DNA of 64,000 bases from Planctomycetota bacterium (GCA_029260765.1 JAJDCP010000101.1:87958-151957), one strand, 5' to 3'. Shown: positions 1-9,621, counted from the first letter of the stretch. Numbers and translations: made by a program. Notes: generated by a model from the letters alone, not told the origin.

Positions 1-150
1 TTGCAGAGAGAGGGAAGTGTCCAGATCCTTCGGCGGCCTGGTGTAGCCCTCGTCGGTGCTATGTCTGTGCTTGTACTCGATTCTGTCTCACAGGTCCTCT
101 TCCCTCTTGTAGATCAGGTTCTGGGGACCGTAGAACCAAGGAGACAGACC

Positions 151-231
151 ATGAAAGCGCAGACACAGATTCGGGCCGGCGGGACCTACCGCGTGGACAA
201 CATCACTCTGAAGCGGGGGACGGGTGGCTAG
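151..231 (+). CDS. Tiny 26-aa peptide with TxIxAGG motif, possible RiPP-like precursor
   Basis: A 26-codon ORF starting with ATG and preceded by AAGGAG at 138-143, seven bases upstream. The product begins MKAQTQIRAGG and ends GTGG. The same start pattern (M-[KR]-x-x-T-x-[IV]-x-A-G) recurs in a second tiny ORF at 18312-18431, which also has a strong AAGGAG, so chance is a less likely explanation. Short peptides with such TxVxAGG starts are, from memory, common hypothetical proteins in bacteria, and the double-Gly motif resembles leader-type cleavage sites. That function is inference. No modification enzyme or transporter lies next to it here, but the window edge hides the upstream side. Confidence 0.45.
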   Translation: MKAQTQIRAGGTYRVDNITLKRGTGG

Positions 232-347
232 CACGTCCGTTGGCAAGACAGGGTCGGGTGCTGTGGGTCGTTCTTCCGGCGCCGGACCCTGGCAAGCGGG
301 CACGTACCGGGGGTTGAGCCGTCGGCCGCCCCAGCACTTGTACCCAC

Positions 348-818
348 CTAACGCCGACCCTTGCCCGAAGCGGAGGGGTTGTCCTGAAGCGGTGGGTGGC
401 AAGCCATCGTGCACGGATACTCCCGCTGCGGTTCCAAGACCAGATCCTGTAAGGTCCAACGCCCAAGGATTTCCAGGGTTGCCTCATGGACCTCGACCAT
501 CGCAGCATGAAACCCGCAGACGGGGGTCTGCTGGTCTTGGAGACCCTTACAGAAGTCCCCGACAAACACACCCTGGCACGCTTCGACAATCTCCAACAAC
601 GTGATCTCTGTGCTCTTTCGGCCCAAAGCAACGCCGCCACGGGAGCCGCGAAAACTCCGCAGAATGCCCGCTTTGACCAGCTGGCTGGTGACCTTTGAGA
701 GGTAGCTCGGCGAGGCCCCGAGTTGCGTGGCCAGGCGCCGGGGCGAGACGGACCGTGCCGGGGACTCCAGACACAGATGGATCAAGACACGGATGGCAAG
801 CTCGGAGGTTTGGTTCAG
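348..818 (-). CDS. Rrf2 family transcriptional regulator
   Basis: About 156 residues, the usual size for Rrf2 proteins. The N-terminus (MLNQTSELAIRVLIHL) and the following winged helix (LATQLGASPSYLSKV, then GILRSFRGSRGGVALGR) are the standard Rrf2 signature. Three cysteines follow in the dimerisation/cluster region (EAC, DFC, PVC), the usual position of Fe-S ligands in NsrR/IscR/RsrR-type members. The spacing is C-x8-C-x10-C, which is not the classic IscR spacing, so cluster binding is plausible but unproven. I chose the internal ATG at 818 because the family starts there; upstream in-frame codons add a non-conserved extension. The gene is alone on its strand, so its targets cannot be read from context. 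Confidence 0.85.
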   Translation of the reverse strand: MNQTSELAIRVLIHLCLESPARSVSPRRLATQLGASPSYLSKVTSQLVKAGILRSFRGSRGGVALGRKSTEITLLEIVEACQGVFVGDFCKGLQDQQTPVCGFHAAMVEVHEATLEILGRWTLQDLVLEPQREYPCTMACHPPLQDNPSASGKGRR

Positions 819-1050
819 CATCGCGCACACCCATCGGGATTTTCCCAAGCAGGGTCAGCTGGGGAGGCATTTCAAAGCGGCAAAGGCCCGTAAGGGAGTC
901 TATAGGATCTCTGGCTGCTCGTATAGGTTGTTTTTTGTGGTATACCGTTGAGCGCCCACGACTTTGTAGGCAGCGGAATCTCGCTCGCCTGAGCTGCGAG
1001 ATCGAGGGTCGTCAACGTGTGCTGCGGATGGGGAGCATGCCGACACGGTT

Positions 1051-1716
1051 TCAGCCTTGCCGTTTCACCATTTCGTTGATCCAGATCGGGGCGAAAGGTG
1101 AGGTGCAACCCTTGGAGCAGGGATAGTCGCGATAGACTCCCAGTTTCTCTCCGATGGCGAGGGCCCTCTCGCGATGTTCGGGGAAGTGGATACCGATCTC
1201 GGCAAGACAGCAGTTCATCGTCCACTGCTCTTCTGGCGCGGCATTCCCCAACTCAGATTCGATACGATCCAGAAGCGCTGACAGATCGAGCCCTTCCGGA
1301 CTCTTCGCGACCCGGATGGCGGTCAGGTTCCAGCCGGCGCGGGCAGCCATGGGGTCGTCCGTGGCCATCCAACCCTGGCGCAGAGTCTCTTTGTCGGGGT
1401 GGCGCTTGACGACATAGGCGTTGAGCCAGTCCGCAACGTGTACAAAGCTGACGGACCGGACCAGCTGATCGACCTCAGCGGCTGACAGGAGCTTCAGCTT
1501 CAGCACGAGGATGGCCAGCAGCCGTGCGTCGATGTTTTTGGTCTTCCAAAGGGCGAGGGCCAACTCGTGGTTGGTCTTGATCTTCTTTGCCAGCTTGCGG
1601 ATGTCGCCGAGTTTGACGCCGAATTGATTGTCGCCGGCACCGTATTTGGCGTTGTGTGCGCGCCTCTTCTCGTCACCGAGTGCTTCGAGCTGCGCGAGAG
1701 CTTCTTTAGCATTCAT
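1051..1716 (-). CDS. DNA alkylation repair protein, AlkD-like
   Basis: A 221-residue protein of the COG4912/AlkD-type DNA alkylation repair family, which excises alkylated bases using an all-helical HEAT-like scaffold. Recognisable stretches are the N-terminal YGAGDNQFGVKLGDIRKLAK region, VADWLNAYVVK, and a C-terminal PCSKGCTSPFAPIWI stretch typical of this subgroup. The ATG at 1716 gives the normal family length; the longer frame upstream is arginine-rich and unlike coding sequence. It is monocistronic, with about 200 bases of apparently empty sequence on the 5' side. Confidence 0.85.
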   Translation of the reverse strand: MNAKEALAQLEALGDEKRRAHNAKYGAGDNQFGVKLGDIRKLAKKIKTNHELALALWKTKNIDARLLAILVLKLKLLSAAEVDQLVRSVSFVHVADWLNAYVVKRHPDKETLRQGWMATDDPMAARAGWNLTAIRVAKSPEGLDLSALLDRIESELGNAAPEEQWTMNCCLAEIGIHFPEHRERALAIGEKLGVYRDYPCSKGCTSPFAPIWINEMVKRQG

Positions 1717-1917
1717 GACCGCAAGTGTAGCGCAGCTGCGCCATTTTGAAAAGTGCAGGGGCAGATGTGTACAGCGCCTACGCCGGGCCTGGCCGGGTGA
1801 TCGCCTGATACTCGAGAGCAACGCCGTCTACGCCTTGGCTCAGGCCCCGGGGCACGCGCAGAATCCTCAGCTCACGAGACGGCTCATCGACTCCATCGGA
1901 ACTTGTGCACGGAGGTC

Positions 1918-2721
1918 CTAGTCAAAGGTGTAGAGGTGCGACATGTCGACGGTAGCGTGAGCCCGGTAGCGATCGCCCCAATGCAGCCGCACGCGAGCGC
2001 CGGTGCCCCGGGCCGGGGTCGCGAAAGACTCCTTGAGTGAGATGTCGATCCTGTAGGTCAGGTCCCGGCCAAGCGGCGGGTCGCTCTCGGGATCGAGACC
2101 GTTGGCGCGCGCGAGGTCTTCCCAGCCGATCTGCAAGTTCTCGAGCAGTGCCGTGCCTCCAACGTTGAGCCTCAGCTCGCGCGGCGCTTCCGGGGCAGCG
2201 CCGAGACGGATGCGGGTCTCGATGGCCTGGTCGCCGATCAGGCGCGCGCGGACCGTCGCGTGGCAGCCGTCGTCGAGCTGCGCCAACAACGGCGCGAGCT
2301 CGACGCGCTCGGACAGGACATGATGCCCTCCCCAGACCAACCACAACGAGGCCTCAGTCCCCATGTTCTGCCGTTTGCTCTCGAGGAACTCGAAGTCGAG
2401 GTGCGGCACCAGGGGCAAGACCAGGCGCAGGGTCTCTCCGACCGCTGGCGTCTGCATCGCGGGGTCGGGCGCGACCTCGTCCCAGCTGAAGAAGAGCCGC
2501 TCGGATCCGCGCCAGAGCCCGGACCTCAGAGACATCGAGAAGCGCTCGGGGCAGCGCGGTGCGCTGGCAAAGCTCAACGAGACCACCAGCACGGGTTGGC
2601 CTGGCTGACCTTCGACGCCGATGGAATGCAGCCTGCATGGGGGCTGAGGATCGTGGAGGAGCGGCCACCAGGCCGCGGCGCCGCAGAGAGCGACCACGAT
2701 CAGCACGGCCAGTTTCCTCAT
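1918..2721 (-). CDS. Single-pass membrane or exported protein of unknown function
   Basis: 267 residues. The N-terminus has one hydrophobic segment (about residues 4-20, LAVLIVVALCGAAAWW) that could be a signal anchor or a signal peptide. The rest is a beta-rich soluble region with no motif I recognise. Two cysteines near residues 29 and 56 may pair outside the membrane. It lies just downstream of the giant kinase at 2871-8171 on the same strand (about 150 bases apart), so it could be co-transcribed and work with the kinase's extracytoplasmic part; this is inference. The same reading frame continues upstream across the kinase gene, but that part is an antisense-like shadow. The chosen ATG is 2721. 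Confidence 0.7.
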   Translation of the reverse strand: MRKLAVLIVVALCGAAAWWPLLHDPQPPCRLHSIGVEGQPGQPVLVVSLSFASAPRCPERFSMSLRSGLWRGSERLFFSWDEVAPDPAMQTPAVGETLRLVLPLVPHLDFEFLESKRQNMGTEASLWLVWGGHHVLSERVELAPLLAQLDDGCHATVRARLIGDQAIETRIRLGAAPEAPRELRLNVGGTALLENLQIGWEDLARANGLDPESDPPLGRDLTYRIDISLKESFATPARGTGARVRLHWGDRYRAHATVDMSHLYTFD

Positions 2722-2870
2722 CTCTTGTCCGCCTCTGCCGTTGTCCTTCTTCGAACCACGGTTGCGGACTCGGGGAACGCACTTTCCTCGGGCTCCTGCG
2801 CCGGCCTGGATTGAGGGCTCATGAAGCATGGCGAGCTGGATGCGCGAAGAAAGGACTCCGACGCTGGCCC

Positions 2871-5800
2871 TCAGGGCAGCTCCGGAAAACGCGCGCCCAG
2901 CTTCAAAGCCGCAGCCGCGTCCTGACTGTCCCAGCGCAGCCGCTCGGCCTGTCTGTGCTTGTTGGGCCGTGCCAGGCTGTGCTCGGGGTCGAGCTGCGCC
3001 AGGCCTTCGGCGCGCCGCATGTTGGCGAGCAGCAGCTCGCCATAGGCCGTGTGGAGGAGGTCGGGCAGCGTGAGCTCTTCCGGGCAGGCTTCCACCCGCG
3101 CGACGAACGCCAACCCCAAGACCTGGCGGTACGCCAGGTGCGGCTCCGATTGCCAGCTCCGGTAGAGTGCTTCGATCCCCAGGGCGGCAAGTGCGGGCTC
3201 TTGCGGAAGCTCTCCGGCAAGGGCCACGGCGACGGCCGCCATGCCCGGGTGGAAATCCATCGCCACGTGGTCTGGGGGGATGCTGGCGAAGAAATCGACG
3301 AACGGGCCGGGCACCTGCTCGAGGGGCGTGTCCGGGAAATACCACGGGCGCAAAGCCCGGCCCACAGCTTCCCAGAGCTGCGGCGCCTGCGCTCCTCCCT
3401 GGGGTTGGTCGAGCAACCACTGCACCAGGCTCGTGGCGGCCTCCTCGCTGTCGAGCTCGGCGCCAAGCACCGGCGCCAGCGCGGCCGGGTCGTTCCCGAG
3501 GGCACAGCGAGCCGCGTCGAAGCGTGCGTGGCGGGCATAGTCCTGCAGCGTCCGGAGCGTTGCCTCGTCGGAGATCGATGCCGAGGCGGCGCGCAGCCGG
3601 CGCTCTGCCTCGGCAGCCAGCTCGGGTTCGGCGCGCAGCTTCGCACGCGCGAGCAGGCTGCCTATCTCGAGCAGGGGGAAACTCTGGAACAGGCGCTGCA
3701 GCTCGGGGTCGTCGCGTCGCACAAGCTCGGCTGCGCCGCACAGGGCCAGGCGGCCCAGCTCGAATTCGCAAGCCTCCTCGACCTCGGAGTTGGCAACGCC
3801 CAGTAGATACAGGCCCGAGGTCGGTGCGGGGTCGGGCACCTGCATGTGGAAGATCACCAGCACCTCTTCGCGCTCGCGGTCGGAGATCGACAAGCGGATC
3901 ATGGCCCGGTCGGGGGAGTACTCGAGATCGAGGCGCAGCCAACGACCGATACTGGCATCGATGGGGCGGCCCTGATGGATCTCCTTGAAAGGCGTAGATG
4001 ACGCCCAGACCGTATTGATGCTGTTGCCGCCAATGCAGCGCGTCTTGAAGCCAACCTGCAGCCCGGGGTTTCCAGACCAGAGCGCCGTCGGGTCGATCAA
4101 GCCGATGCGCAGGGCAGAGCTCCAGGGCTGGCCTTCGATGCGGACATCTGCCACCAACCGCCAGGGGCCGCCCCCGAAGCGCACGGGGACGCCCGCGAAG
4201 GAGTCGCGCATCGGCTGTGCCTCGATCTTTCTCCCCTGGGGGCTCTCGGTCCATGCCAGTCCCCCCGAACGGGCGCGGCTCAGAAAACGCTGGGCCTGCC
4301 AGGCGGCGAAGCTGCCGGGGCTTGCCACCACGACTTCCTCGAGCGGCAGCGCGGGCTCGCTAGCGGAGAAACGGACACGCCCGTTCTGCCAGTCGATCGC
4401 AGGAGCATCGAGCAGCTTGGCTTCCCGATCCAGTCGGGCGATCAGCAGGCCGAGTAGCTCGCGCCCGCGGCTGTCCAACTCTCCGGACAGCTGCCAGCGC
4501 CGGGCCAGCTCACTCGCTGGTCCACGCAGCTGCATCCGCCAGGCGAGGGTGTCGAGCTCGGCCAGCAGCTCTGTCACGAGCTCATTGCGTGGTTCGAGGC
4601 CTTGCAACTCCTGCCAGAGCTCAGGCCAGGCCTGCTGGGCCGCCAGGCTGCGCAGCACAAGCCGCTCCAGCTGCATCCGCTGCAGCGGCCCCAGCTCGGG
4701 CTGCGCCAGCGCCTGTCGAGCCGCTTCTACAGCCTCGGAAAGCAACCCGAAACGGGCGAGAAACGCGCTGATGGCATAGGCATCCGGAGTCTCGCCCAGG
4801 CGTCTCTCGGTCGGAATGGGCGCGCGCGCGAGCACCTCGAGATCCGCGTCGCTGGCCGGCCGGTAGTTCGTCCGCCAGCTCATGCCGCCGTGGCTGTGGA
4901 AGAAGCCGCTGTGCGGGTCGATCTCGAGGATCTGACCGGTGATCCCAAAGGGCGTGTGGTGGCCGGCTTCGTCTGGAACTCGGAACAAAGTGGTGAAGTT
5001 GGCGCCGTGGTAGATCTCCAATAGCCGGCCGGCGCAGGGTGACTGGACCAACCAACCAAGACCCTTGTCGGCGGGGGGCTCGAAGTAGGGGTCCGCCACC
5101 CGCTGCAGACGCCCGTCCTGGTAGCTGAGCTCTAGCCAGCCCAACGGCGGGATCGGCTCCTGGCGGATATCGAAGAAGCGCTCCTCGGCTTCTCCCAGCC
5201 AGGCGAAGGTCCCCAGCCTGGGAGGGCCCTCCCCAGCGCGGACCACACGCACCGCGGTCTCCCCGGTGCGCAGGAAGCTCTTGAAGTGGAAGCTGCGATC
5301 GGGTTGGGGTTCCCAGATCTCGACAGAGAAGTGGTTCCAGAGTCCCAGGCTCAGTGCCAGCTCTTTCCGCCCGTCGCCGTCGAGGTCCGCAAACGCGATG
5401 CGTTGTACAGCGCTGCCGGGCACGTCCAACTCGGCGGCCAGGTCGGCGGCCAGCCCTGGTTGCGGCCGGCGGACCTCGACTGCTTCACTGAAGCTACCAT
5501 CGGCCTCGCGGAAGAAAGCCAGGAGCTGACCGCTTTCGTGCCCGCCGGGCGCGAGCAGGTCCTGGCGGCCATCGTTGTTGAGGTCGTGCACCTCCAGTGG
5601 CTTGTGGTAGTCGGGCAGCTGTGCGACCAAAGCGGGCTGCTGACTGTCGAGGTCGTTGAAGATCCAGGCGCTGTGGTCTTCGAGCAACAGACAGTAGCCG
5701 ACGTGCCCGGGGCCGAAGATCAGGGGTTGCCAATCGCGCACGCGGGCCACGTTTTCGGAGCCGCCGGCCAGCAGGTCCTGCAGGTCGAGCACACCGACAG

Positions 5801-8171
5801 GGCGCAACGAGAACGGTTGAGCCCCCGGTTTGTCGCGGACTTCGGGGACCAGCAGCTCGATGCGTTGTTCGTCGCGGCGCCAGCGCGCTGCCAGGTCGAC
5901 GCTGCCGTCGCCATCGGTGTCGAGGGGCACGTGTGGGGGCACGAAGGCCACCAAGCTGCAGCGGCGCAACACGAAGAACAGGGCGCAGGTCTCGCGGGAG
6001 AAGCTGAGCCGGCGCTTCTCCGGCAGGGTCTCGAGCACTTCCGGAACCATCTGTCCGTCCGGAGTCACCAGCCGCAGCAGACAGCGCAGGGCCATCTCCC
6101 GTGGAGGGACATCGGGGGCGAACGGTGTCGGTAGATCGTGGGAGCCATAACTCGCGAGCGCTCGGGTCAGCCCGAGCAGGGCTTCGCTGCGTAGGGCGCT
6201 GTGTGCCTCGCCAAAGGCGGACAGTGCCCGGTGGTACTGCAGCACCGCGCGCTCGATCGAATCGGCGCTCTCGGCAAGTAGCAAGAATGCGCGCCCCGAC
6301 GCTTCAGCCTGCGGTTGGCTGGTGAAGGCGCGCGCCACCCAGCCCGACGCGGTGGCAGGGTCTTCCGCGTCGACTGCGAGCCGGGCGCGTCGGTAGGCGA
6401 ACTCCGCCACCGGCAAGGGCTCGCTCAGGCCTCGGTCGGTGCGATGCGCGAGGAAACGCCGGTAGCCTGCCTCAGCCTGCAGGGCAGCCTCCTCTAGCGA
6501 CAGATTGTCCGTGTCGAGCAGGGCCAGCTGACGGGCCGCGCTGGCTTGTAGGGCGTTCGCCCGGATGCGCACGGCGCGCTCCAGCAGCTCCTTGGCCACA
6601 TGCTGGGTGTTCGGTTGCTCTTGGGCGAGGCGTTGGTCACGTAGCAGGCCTTCGATCGCTGGCGAGCGCCGCGCGACAAAGCGATCGCAGCCGCTGACCA
6701 CCGAGTCGGGTTCGCTTGCGATCCCCTGCTCGAGGTCGCGCAGCTCGCGGTCGCAGCCCTGCAGGGTTCCCAGGCAGGCGGAGAGGTAGTCTTCGAGCTC
6801 CTGTTGCTGGCGCTGCTCGGCTTCCCGTTCGACTTCATGGCGGGCCAGTTCCATGACCAACCAGCTGATCCCGAACAAGAGACACACGCCCAGCAATGTG
6901 GCCACCAACAGGCGATGCTGCCGCAGCTTGCGCAGGGCGCGCTGCCTCAGCGAGTAGCGATGGGCCCCCACCAGGCCGCCAGCGAGAAAGGCATCGACGT
7001 CCGCCTTCAGCTGAGGACACGTCTGGTAGCGGGCGTCGCGCTCTTTGTGCATGGCCTTGAGCACGATCGCCTCGAGCTCTGAAGGGATCTGCCGCCCGGG
7101 GGCCCGCTCCGAGGGGGGCACCAAGCGGCCCTCGAGCACCGCGCTGACATCGTCGCTGTCTTCGGCCCGGTACGGAGAGCGATGCGTCAGCAGCCGGTAG
7201 AGGATCGCGCCGAGGCTGAAGATGTCGCTGCGTTGGTCGATCTGGTCGGTCTTGCCGGCGGCCTGCTCCGGAGCCATGTAGGCCAACGTCCCCTTGATCG
7301 TGCCGTAGCGGGTCTCGGCGCGGCCGCCCGGGGCGATGCCCAGATCCGGCCGGCTGGCCTCATTCGGCCGGGCTTTGGCGAGGCCCCAGTCCATGACCAG
7401 CACCTCGCCGAACTCGCCGATCATGATGTTCTCGAGCTTGAGGTCCCGGTGCAACACGCCCCGCGAGTGGGCATAGGCGACGGCATCACAGACCTTGAGG
7501 AAGATCTGTAGCAGCTTCTGCAGCACGTCTCGCCCGAGCCGATCGCCAGGCCCGGCCTCTGCCTCGTCCGGGGCCCTGTTGCTGGCGGCGGCATGCTCGA
7601 CATCGTCCCAGCGTCCCGAACCGAGCCCGTCGAGCAACTGCCAGAGGCTCTGGCCCTTGACACGCTTCATCACCAAAAAAGGCTGGCCCTCGGTGTCGAA
7701 GCACAACTCGTGGATCGGCACGATGTTGGGGTGCTGTAGCTGGCCGGTGATCTGCGCCTCGTCGATGAACAGCGTGATCAGGTTGCAGTCGGTCCGCACA
7801 GCTTTGATGGCCACTTCGCGCTTCAGCTGGTGGTCGACGGCCAACCAGACCTTGCCCATACCGCCCTCGCCGAGCGGTTCTATGATCTCGTAGCGGCCCC
7901 CCAGCCGCGGTCGCTGGTCGCTGTCCATCAACGTGGCAAACTCGGTGTTGGTGATGTCGGTGAACGCGCGGACGTTGGTAACCTCGGCGTCATCAAGGGC
8001 CGCGCGCAGGCGGGCGATCTGGCTGTCGCTTACTCCGTGTGCAGCCAGCTCTTGTTCGACATCGACCGCGGGCCCCCCGCTCTCGGCTTCAGCGAGCCGG
8101 GTCCTGAGCTGTTCGGCCGCCGCGCGTGTGAGGATTCCCCAGCTCTCAGCCTGGTCGAGCATTGGAGACAT
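2871..8171 (-). CDS. Giant membrane Ser/Thr protein kinase with FG-GAP/VCBS-like and LamG-like regions
   Basis: About 1,766 residues. An N-terminal helical region (1-90) precedes the kinase domain (about 94-395): glycine loop GEGGMG at 101-106, Lys123, HRDLK at 241-245, then DWG at 261-263 in place of DFG. One membrane span follows at about 421-441. The long outer part is first helical (TPR-like), then has Asp-rich calcium-type repeats DTDGDGSVD, DLNNDGRQD and DLDGDGRKE (about residues 750-935, FG-GAP/VCBS style). Near residue 1370 is a concanavalin-like stretch, and the protein ends in alpha-helical sequence. The architecture indicates a transmembrane kinase sensing an external ligand or polysaccharide. 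The start at 8171 is a choice between two nearby ATGs (8171 and 8162), neither with a strong ribosome site. Confidence 0.88.
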   Translation of the reverse strand: MSPMLDQAESWGILTRAAAEQLRTRLAEAESGGPAVDVEQELAAHGVSDSQIARLRAALDDAEVTNVRAFTDITNTEFATLMDSDQRPRLGGRYEIIEPLGEGGMGKVWLAVDHQLKREVAIKAVRTDCNLITLFIDEAQITGQLQHPNIVPIHELCFDTEGQPFLVMKRVKGQSLWQLLDGLGSGRWDDVEHAAASNRAPDEAEAGPGDRLGRDVLQKLLQIFLKVCDAVAYAHSRGVLHRDLKLENIMIGEFGEVLVMDWGLAKARPNEASRPDLGIAPGGRAETRYGTIKGTLAYMAPEQAAGKTDQIDQRSDIFSLGAILYRLLTHRSPYRAEDSDDVSAVLEGRLVPPSERAPGRQIPSELEAIVLKAMHKERDARYQTCPQLKADVDAFLAGGLVGAHRYSLRQRALRKLRQHRLLVATLLGVCLLFGISWLVMELARHEVEREAEQRQQQELEDYLSACLGTLQGCDRELRDLEQGIASEPDSVVSGCDRFVARRSPAIEGLLRDQRLAQEQPNTQHVAKELLERAVRIRANALQASAARQLALLDTDNLSLEEAALQAEAGYRRFLAHRTDRGLSEPLPVAEFAYRRARLAVDAEDPATASGWVARAFTSQPQAEASGRAFLLLAESADSIERAVLQYHRALSAFGEAHSALRSEALLGLTRALASYGSHDLPTPFAPDVPPREMALRCLLRLVTPDGQMVPEVLETLPEKRRLSFSRETCALFFVLRRCSLVAFVPPHVPLDTDGDGSVDLAARWRRDEQRIELLVPEVRDKPGAQPFSLRPVGVLDLQDLLAGGSENVARVRDWQPLIFGPGHVGYCLLLEDHSAWIFNDLDSQQPALVAQLPDYHKPLEVHDLNNDGRQDLLAPGGHESGQLLAFFREADGSFSEAVEVRRPQPGLAADLAAELDVPGSAVQRIAFADLDGDGRKELALSLGLWNHFSVEIWEPQPDRSFHFKSFLRTGETAVRVVRAGEGPPRLGTFAWLGEAEERFFDIRQEPIPPLGWLELSYQDGRLQRVADPYFEPPADKGLGWLVQSPCAGRLLEIYHGANFTTLFRVPDEAGHHTPFGITGQILEIDPHSGFFHSHGGMSWRTNYRPASDADLEVLARAPIPTERRLGETPDAYAISAFLARFGLLSEAVEAARQALAQPELGPLQRMQLERLVLRSLAAQQAWPELWQELQGLEPRNELVTELLAELDTLAWRMQLRGPASELARRWQLSGELDSRGRELLGLLIARLDREAKLLDAPAIDWQNGRVRFSASEPALPLEEVVVASPGSFAAWQAQRFLSRARSGGLAWTESPQGRKIEAQPMRDSFAGVPVRFGGGPWRLVADVRIEGQPWSSALRIGLIDPTALWSGNPGLQVGFKTRCIGGNSINTVWASSTPFKEIHQGRPIDASIGRWLRLDLEYSPDRAMIRLSISDREREEVLVIFHMQVPDPAPTSGLYLLGVANSEVEEACEFELGRLALCGAAELVRRDDPELQRLFQSFPLLEIGSLLARAKLRAEPELAAEAERRLRAASASISDEATLRTLQDYARHARFDAARCALGNDPAALAPVLGAELDSEEAATSLVQWLLDQPQGGAQAPQLWEAVGRALRPWYFPDTPLEQVPGPFVDFFASIPPDHVAMDFHPGMAAVAVALAGELPQEPALAALGIEALYRSWQSEPHLAYRQVLGLAFVARVEACPEELTLPDLLHTAYGELLLANMRRAEGLAQLDPEHSLARPNKHRQAERLRWDSQDAAAALKLGARFPELP

Positions 8172-8637
8172 GGGTGCCGTCCGTCGGGGCCTCAGCGGGC
8201 AGGATGCATGCATCATAGCACGCGCATGCAAACACTTCCCAAATTATGCCGGGCCTGACGCGCGGCACGCGTCCGAGCCGAGCGCTGCCCATTGCCCACA
8301 ACCAGGCTTTGACAAGCTTGGCGTCTCTGTGGGTTCAGGGGCGTCCCCCCCGTGGCTTCATGCCTCCGGCTTCAGACTTCAGCCTGCCTGCTGGAATACC
8401 CGGAGTTTTCGGTGGTCACCACTCATGACGTGGTCCCCCGTTGCAACAACCTGGAGCCCGGAGCCCGCATCCTGGAGATTCGGGCAGGCCTGGCGTTGGA
8501 AACAGGGCGCAGGTCCAGCCGAATTCCCCGTGCGGGACCTTTCGGGTGCGGCACGCTTGTGGTGCCACTGTGCCGTTGTCAGAATCGCTGCACGGGTGAT
8601 TGCGGCGCGGTCGTGCACAGAAACCGCTGGGGGCACC
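8172..8637. other. 466-base stretch without a supported gene
   Basis: It lies between the divergent starts of the giant kinase and a small membrane protein. Short frames are present on both strands but none has family-like sequence or a good ribosome site. It presumably holds the promoters of both neighbours. A TTGACA hexamer occurs near 8309 but has no convincing -10 partner. Confidence 0.5.
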
Positions 8638-9000
8638 ATGTTGATGACGATCGCGATCTTGCTTGCTCTGCAAGCCATCGGGCACAGTCTGCTCGGAGAG
8701 ACGACCATGATCAGGCCGCTCTTGCAGGGGGAGGTCCCGGCGCTGCTCGGCAGCGAACGGTTCGCGAAAGACACACTGCGCACGGCATGGCACGCGACCA
8801 GCATCGCATGGTTGACGCAGGCAGGCGTCATCTTCTGGATCGCCCTCGCAGAGACGCCCGATGCCAGTCAGCTCACGATTCTTCGCGGCATCGGCTGTGG
8901 CCTCGCGCTCTCGGGTGTCTGGTTCTTGTTGGCGACTCGGGCGCGTCACCTCGTCTGGCTGCTGCACCTGACGGCGGCCGCCGTGTGCCTGCTGCACTGA
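8638..9000 (+). CDS. Small multi-span membrane protein, unknown function
   Basis: A 120-residue protein with about three or four hydrophobic segments: residues 2-20, around 55-70, 85-100 and 105-119. The first ATG at 8638 follows GGGGGC; a second ATG six bases later is an alternative start. I do not recognise the family; length and layout resemble small DoxX/DUF-type membrane proteins, but no diagnostic motif is visible. It stands alone between non-coding stretches. Confidence 0.6.
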   Translation: MLMTIAILLALQAIGHSLLGETTMIRPLLQGEVPALLGSERFAKDTLRTAWHATSIAWLTQAGVIFWIALAETPDASQLTILRGIGCGLALSGVWFLLATRARHLVWLLHLTAAAVCLLH

Positions 9001-9267
9001 GGACAGCGGCAAGCGCCCGTAGTACGTTCCTTCGCGGTTGAGCGAGCGGTCCGCGCAGTCCACAAACACCGGGCGGCTCCGGCCCAACCATGCTCCGTCC
9101 CCCTGTTGCCGAGGTTCCGCGCGTTCAGGCTTGCGTCAGTGTGTAGACTGAGCCGGAGGGCCCGAACCTCGGCCAGGAAGCCCGGCTGTGCGCGCTGGCC
9201 AGAAGGCATGTAGACTTGGATACAGAGCTCGAGTCCAGGGCCGGCCCTGGACGCAGCTGGTACAATC

Positions 9268-9272
9268 GGAGG
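9268..9272 (+). promoter_or_regulatory. GGAGG ribosome binding site for a TTG start
   Basis: GGAGG lies ten bases before TTG at 9283. No ATG occurs in the first forty codons of the conserved frame, so this site decides the start of the DUF5658-type gene. Confidence 0.6.
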
Positions 9273-9282
9273 CCCGGACAGC

Positions 9283-9621
9283 TTGAAAGTCGGCTCGGCA
9301 AGGGATTTCAAATGGCTGGAAGGCATCGTCAAGGTGACGCTGCTCCTCAACCTCTGTGACGCCATTCTCACCCTGATCTGGCTGGAAAGCGGCCTTGCTG
9401 AAGAGGCCAATCCCTTGATGCAGCAGCTGCTCGAGGCCGGGCCCGTCTTCTTCGTGCTAGGGAAGACCGCCCTGGTTTCTCTGGGATCCTTCATTCTCTG
9501 GAAAAGACGCCGGCGTGTGCTTTCCGTCATCGGAATCTTTGTCGCATTCCTGGTCTACTATTTCATTCTCCTCTATCACCTCAGGGCCATGAACATCGGG
9601 CTGTTGCAGCGCTTTGGCTGA
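9283..9621 (+). CDS. DUF5658-type small membrane protein
   Basis: 112 residues with three hydrophobic segments. The family signature is visible as N-L-C-D-A-x-x-T in the first span, the ESGLAEEANPLM loop, and a Lys (GKTALV) in the second span. Members of this family are uncharacterised integral membrane proteins. It begins with TTG, supported by the GGAGG at 9268. Translation ends about 45 bases before the convergent end of the next gene. Confidence 0.75.
   Translation: MKVGSARDFKWLEGIVKVTLLLNLCDAILTLIWLESGLAEEANPLMQQLLEAGPVFFVLGKTALVSLGSFILWKRRRRVLSVIGIFVAFLVYYFILLYHLRAMNIGLLQRFG

Noticed and set aside
1922..4254. Upstream extension of the 1918-2721 frame to 778 codons
   Set aside because: It overlaps the giant kinase gene on the same strand in another frame; its translation is Arg/Pro-rich and has no domain.
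8300..8640. TTGACA promoter in the 8.2-8.6 kb gap
   Set aside because: A -35-like hexamer is present but no -10 at the right spacing was convincing.
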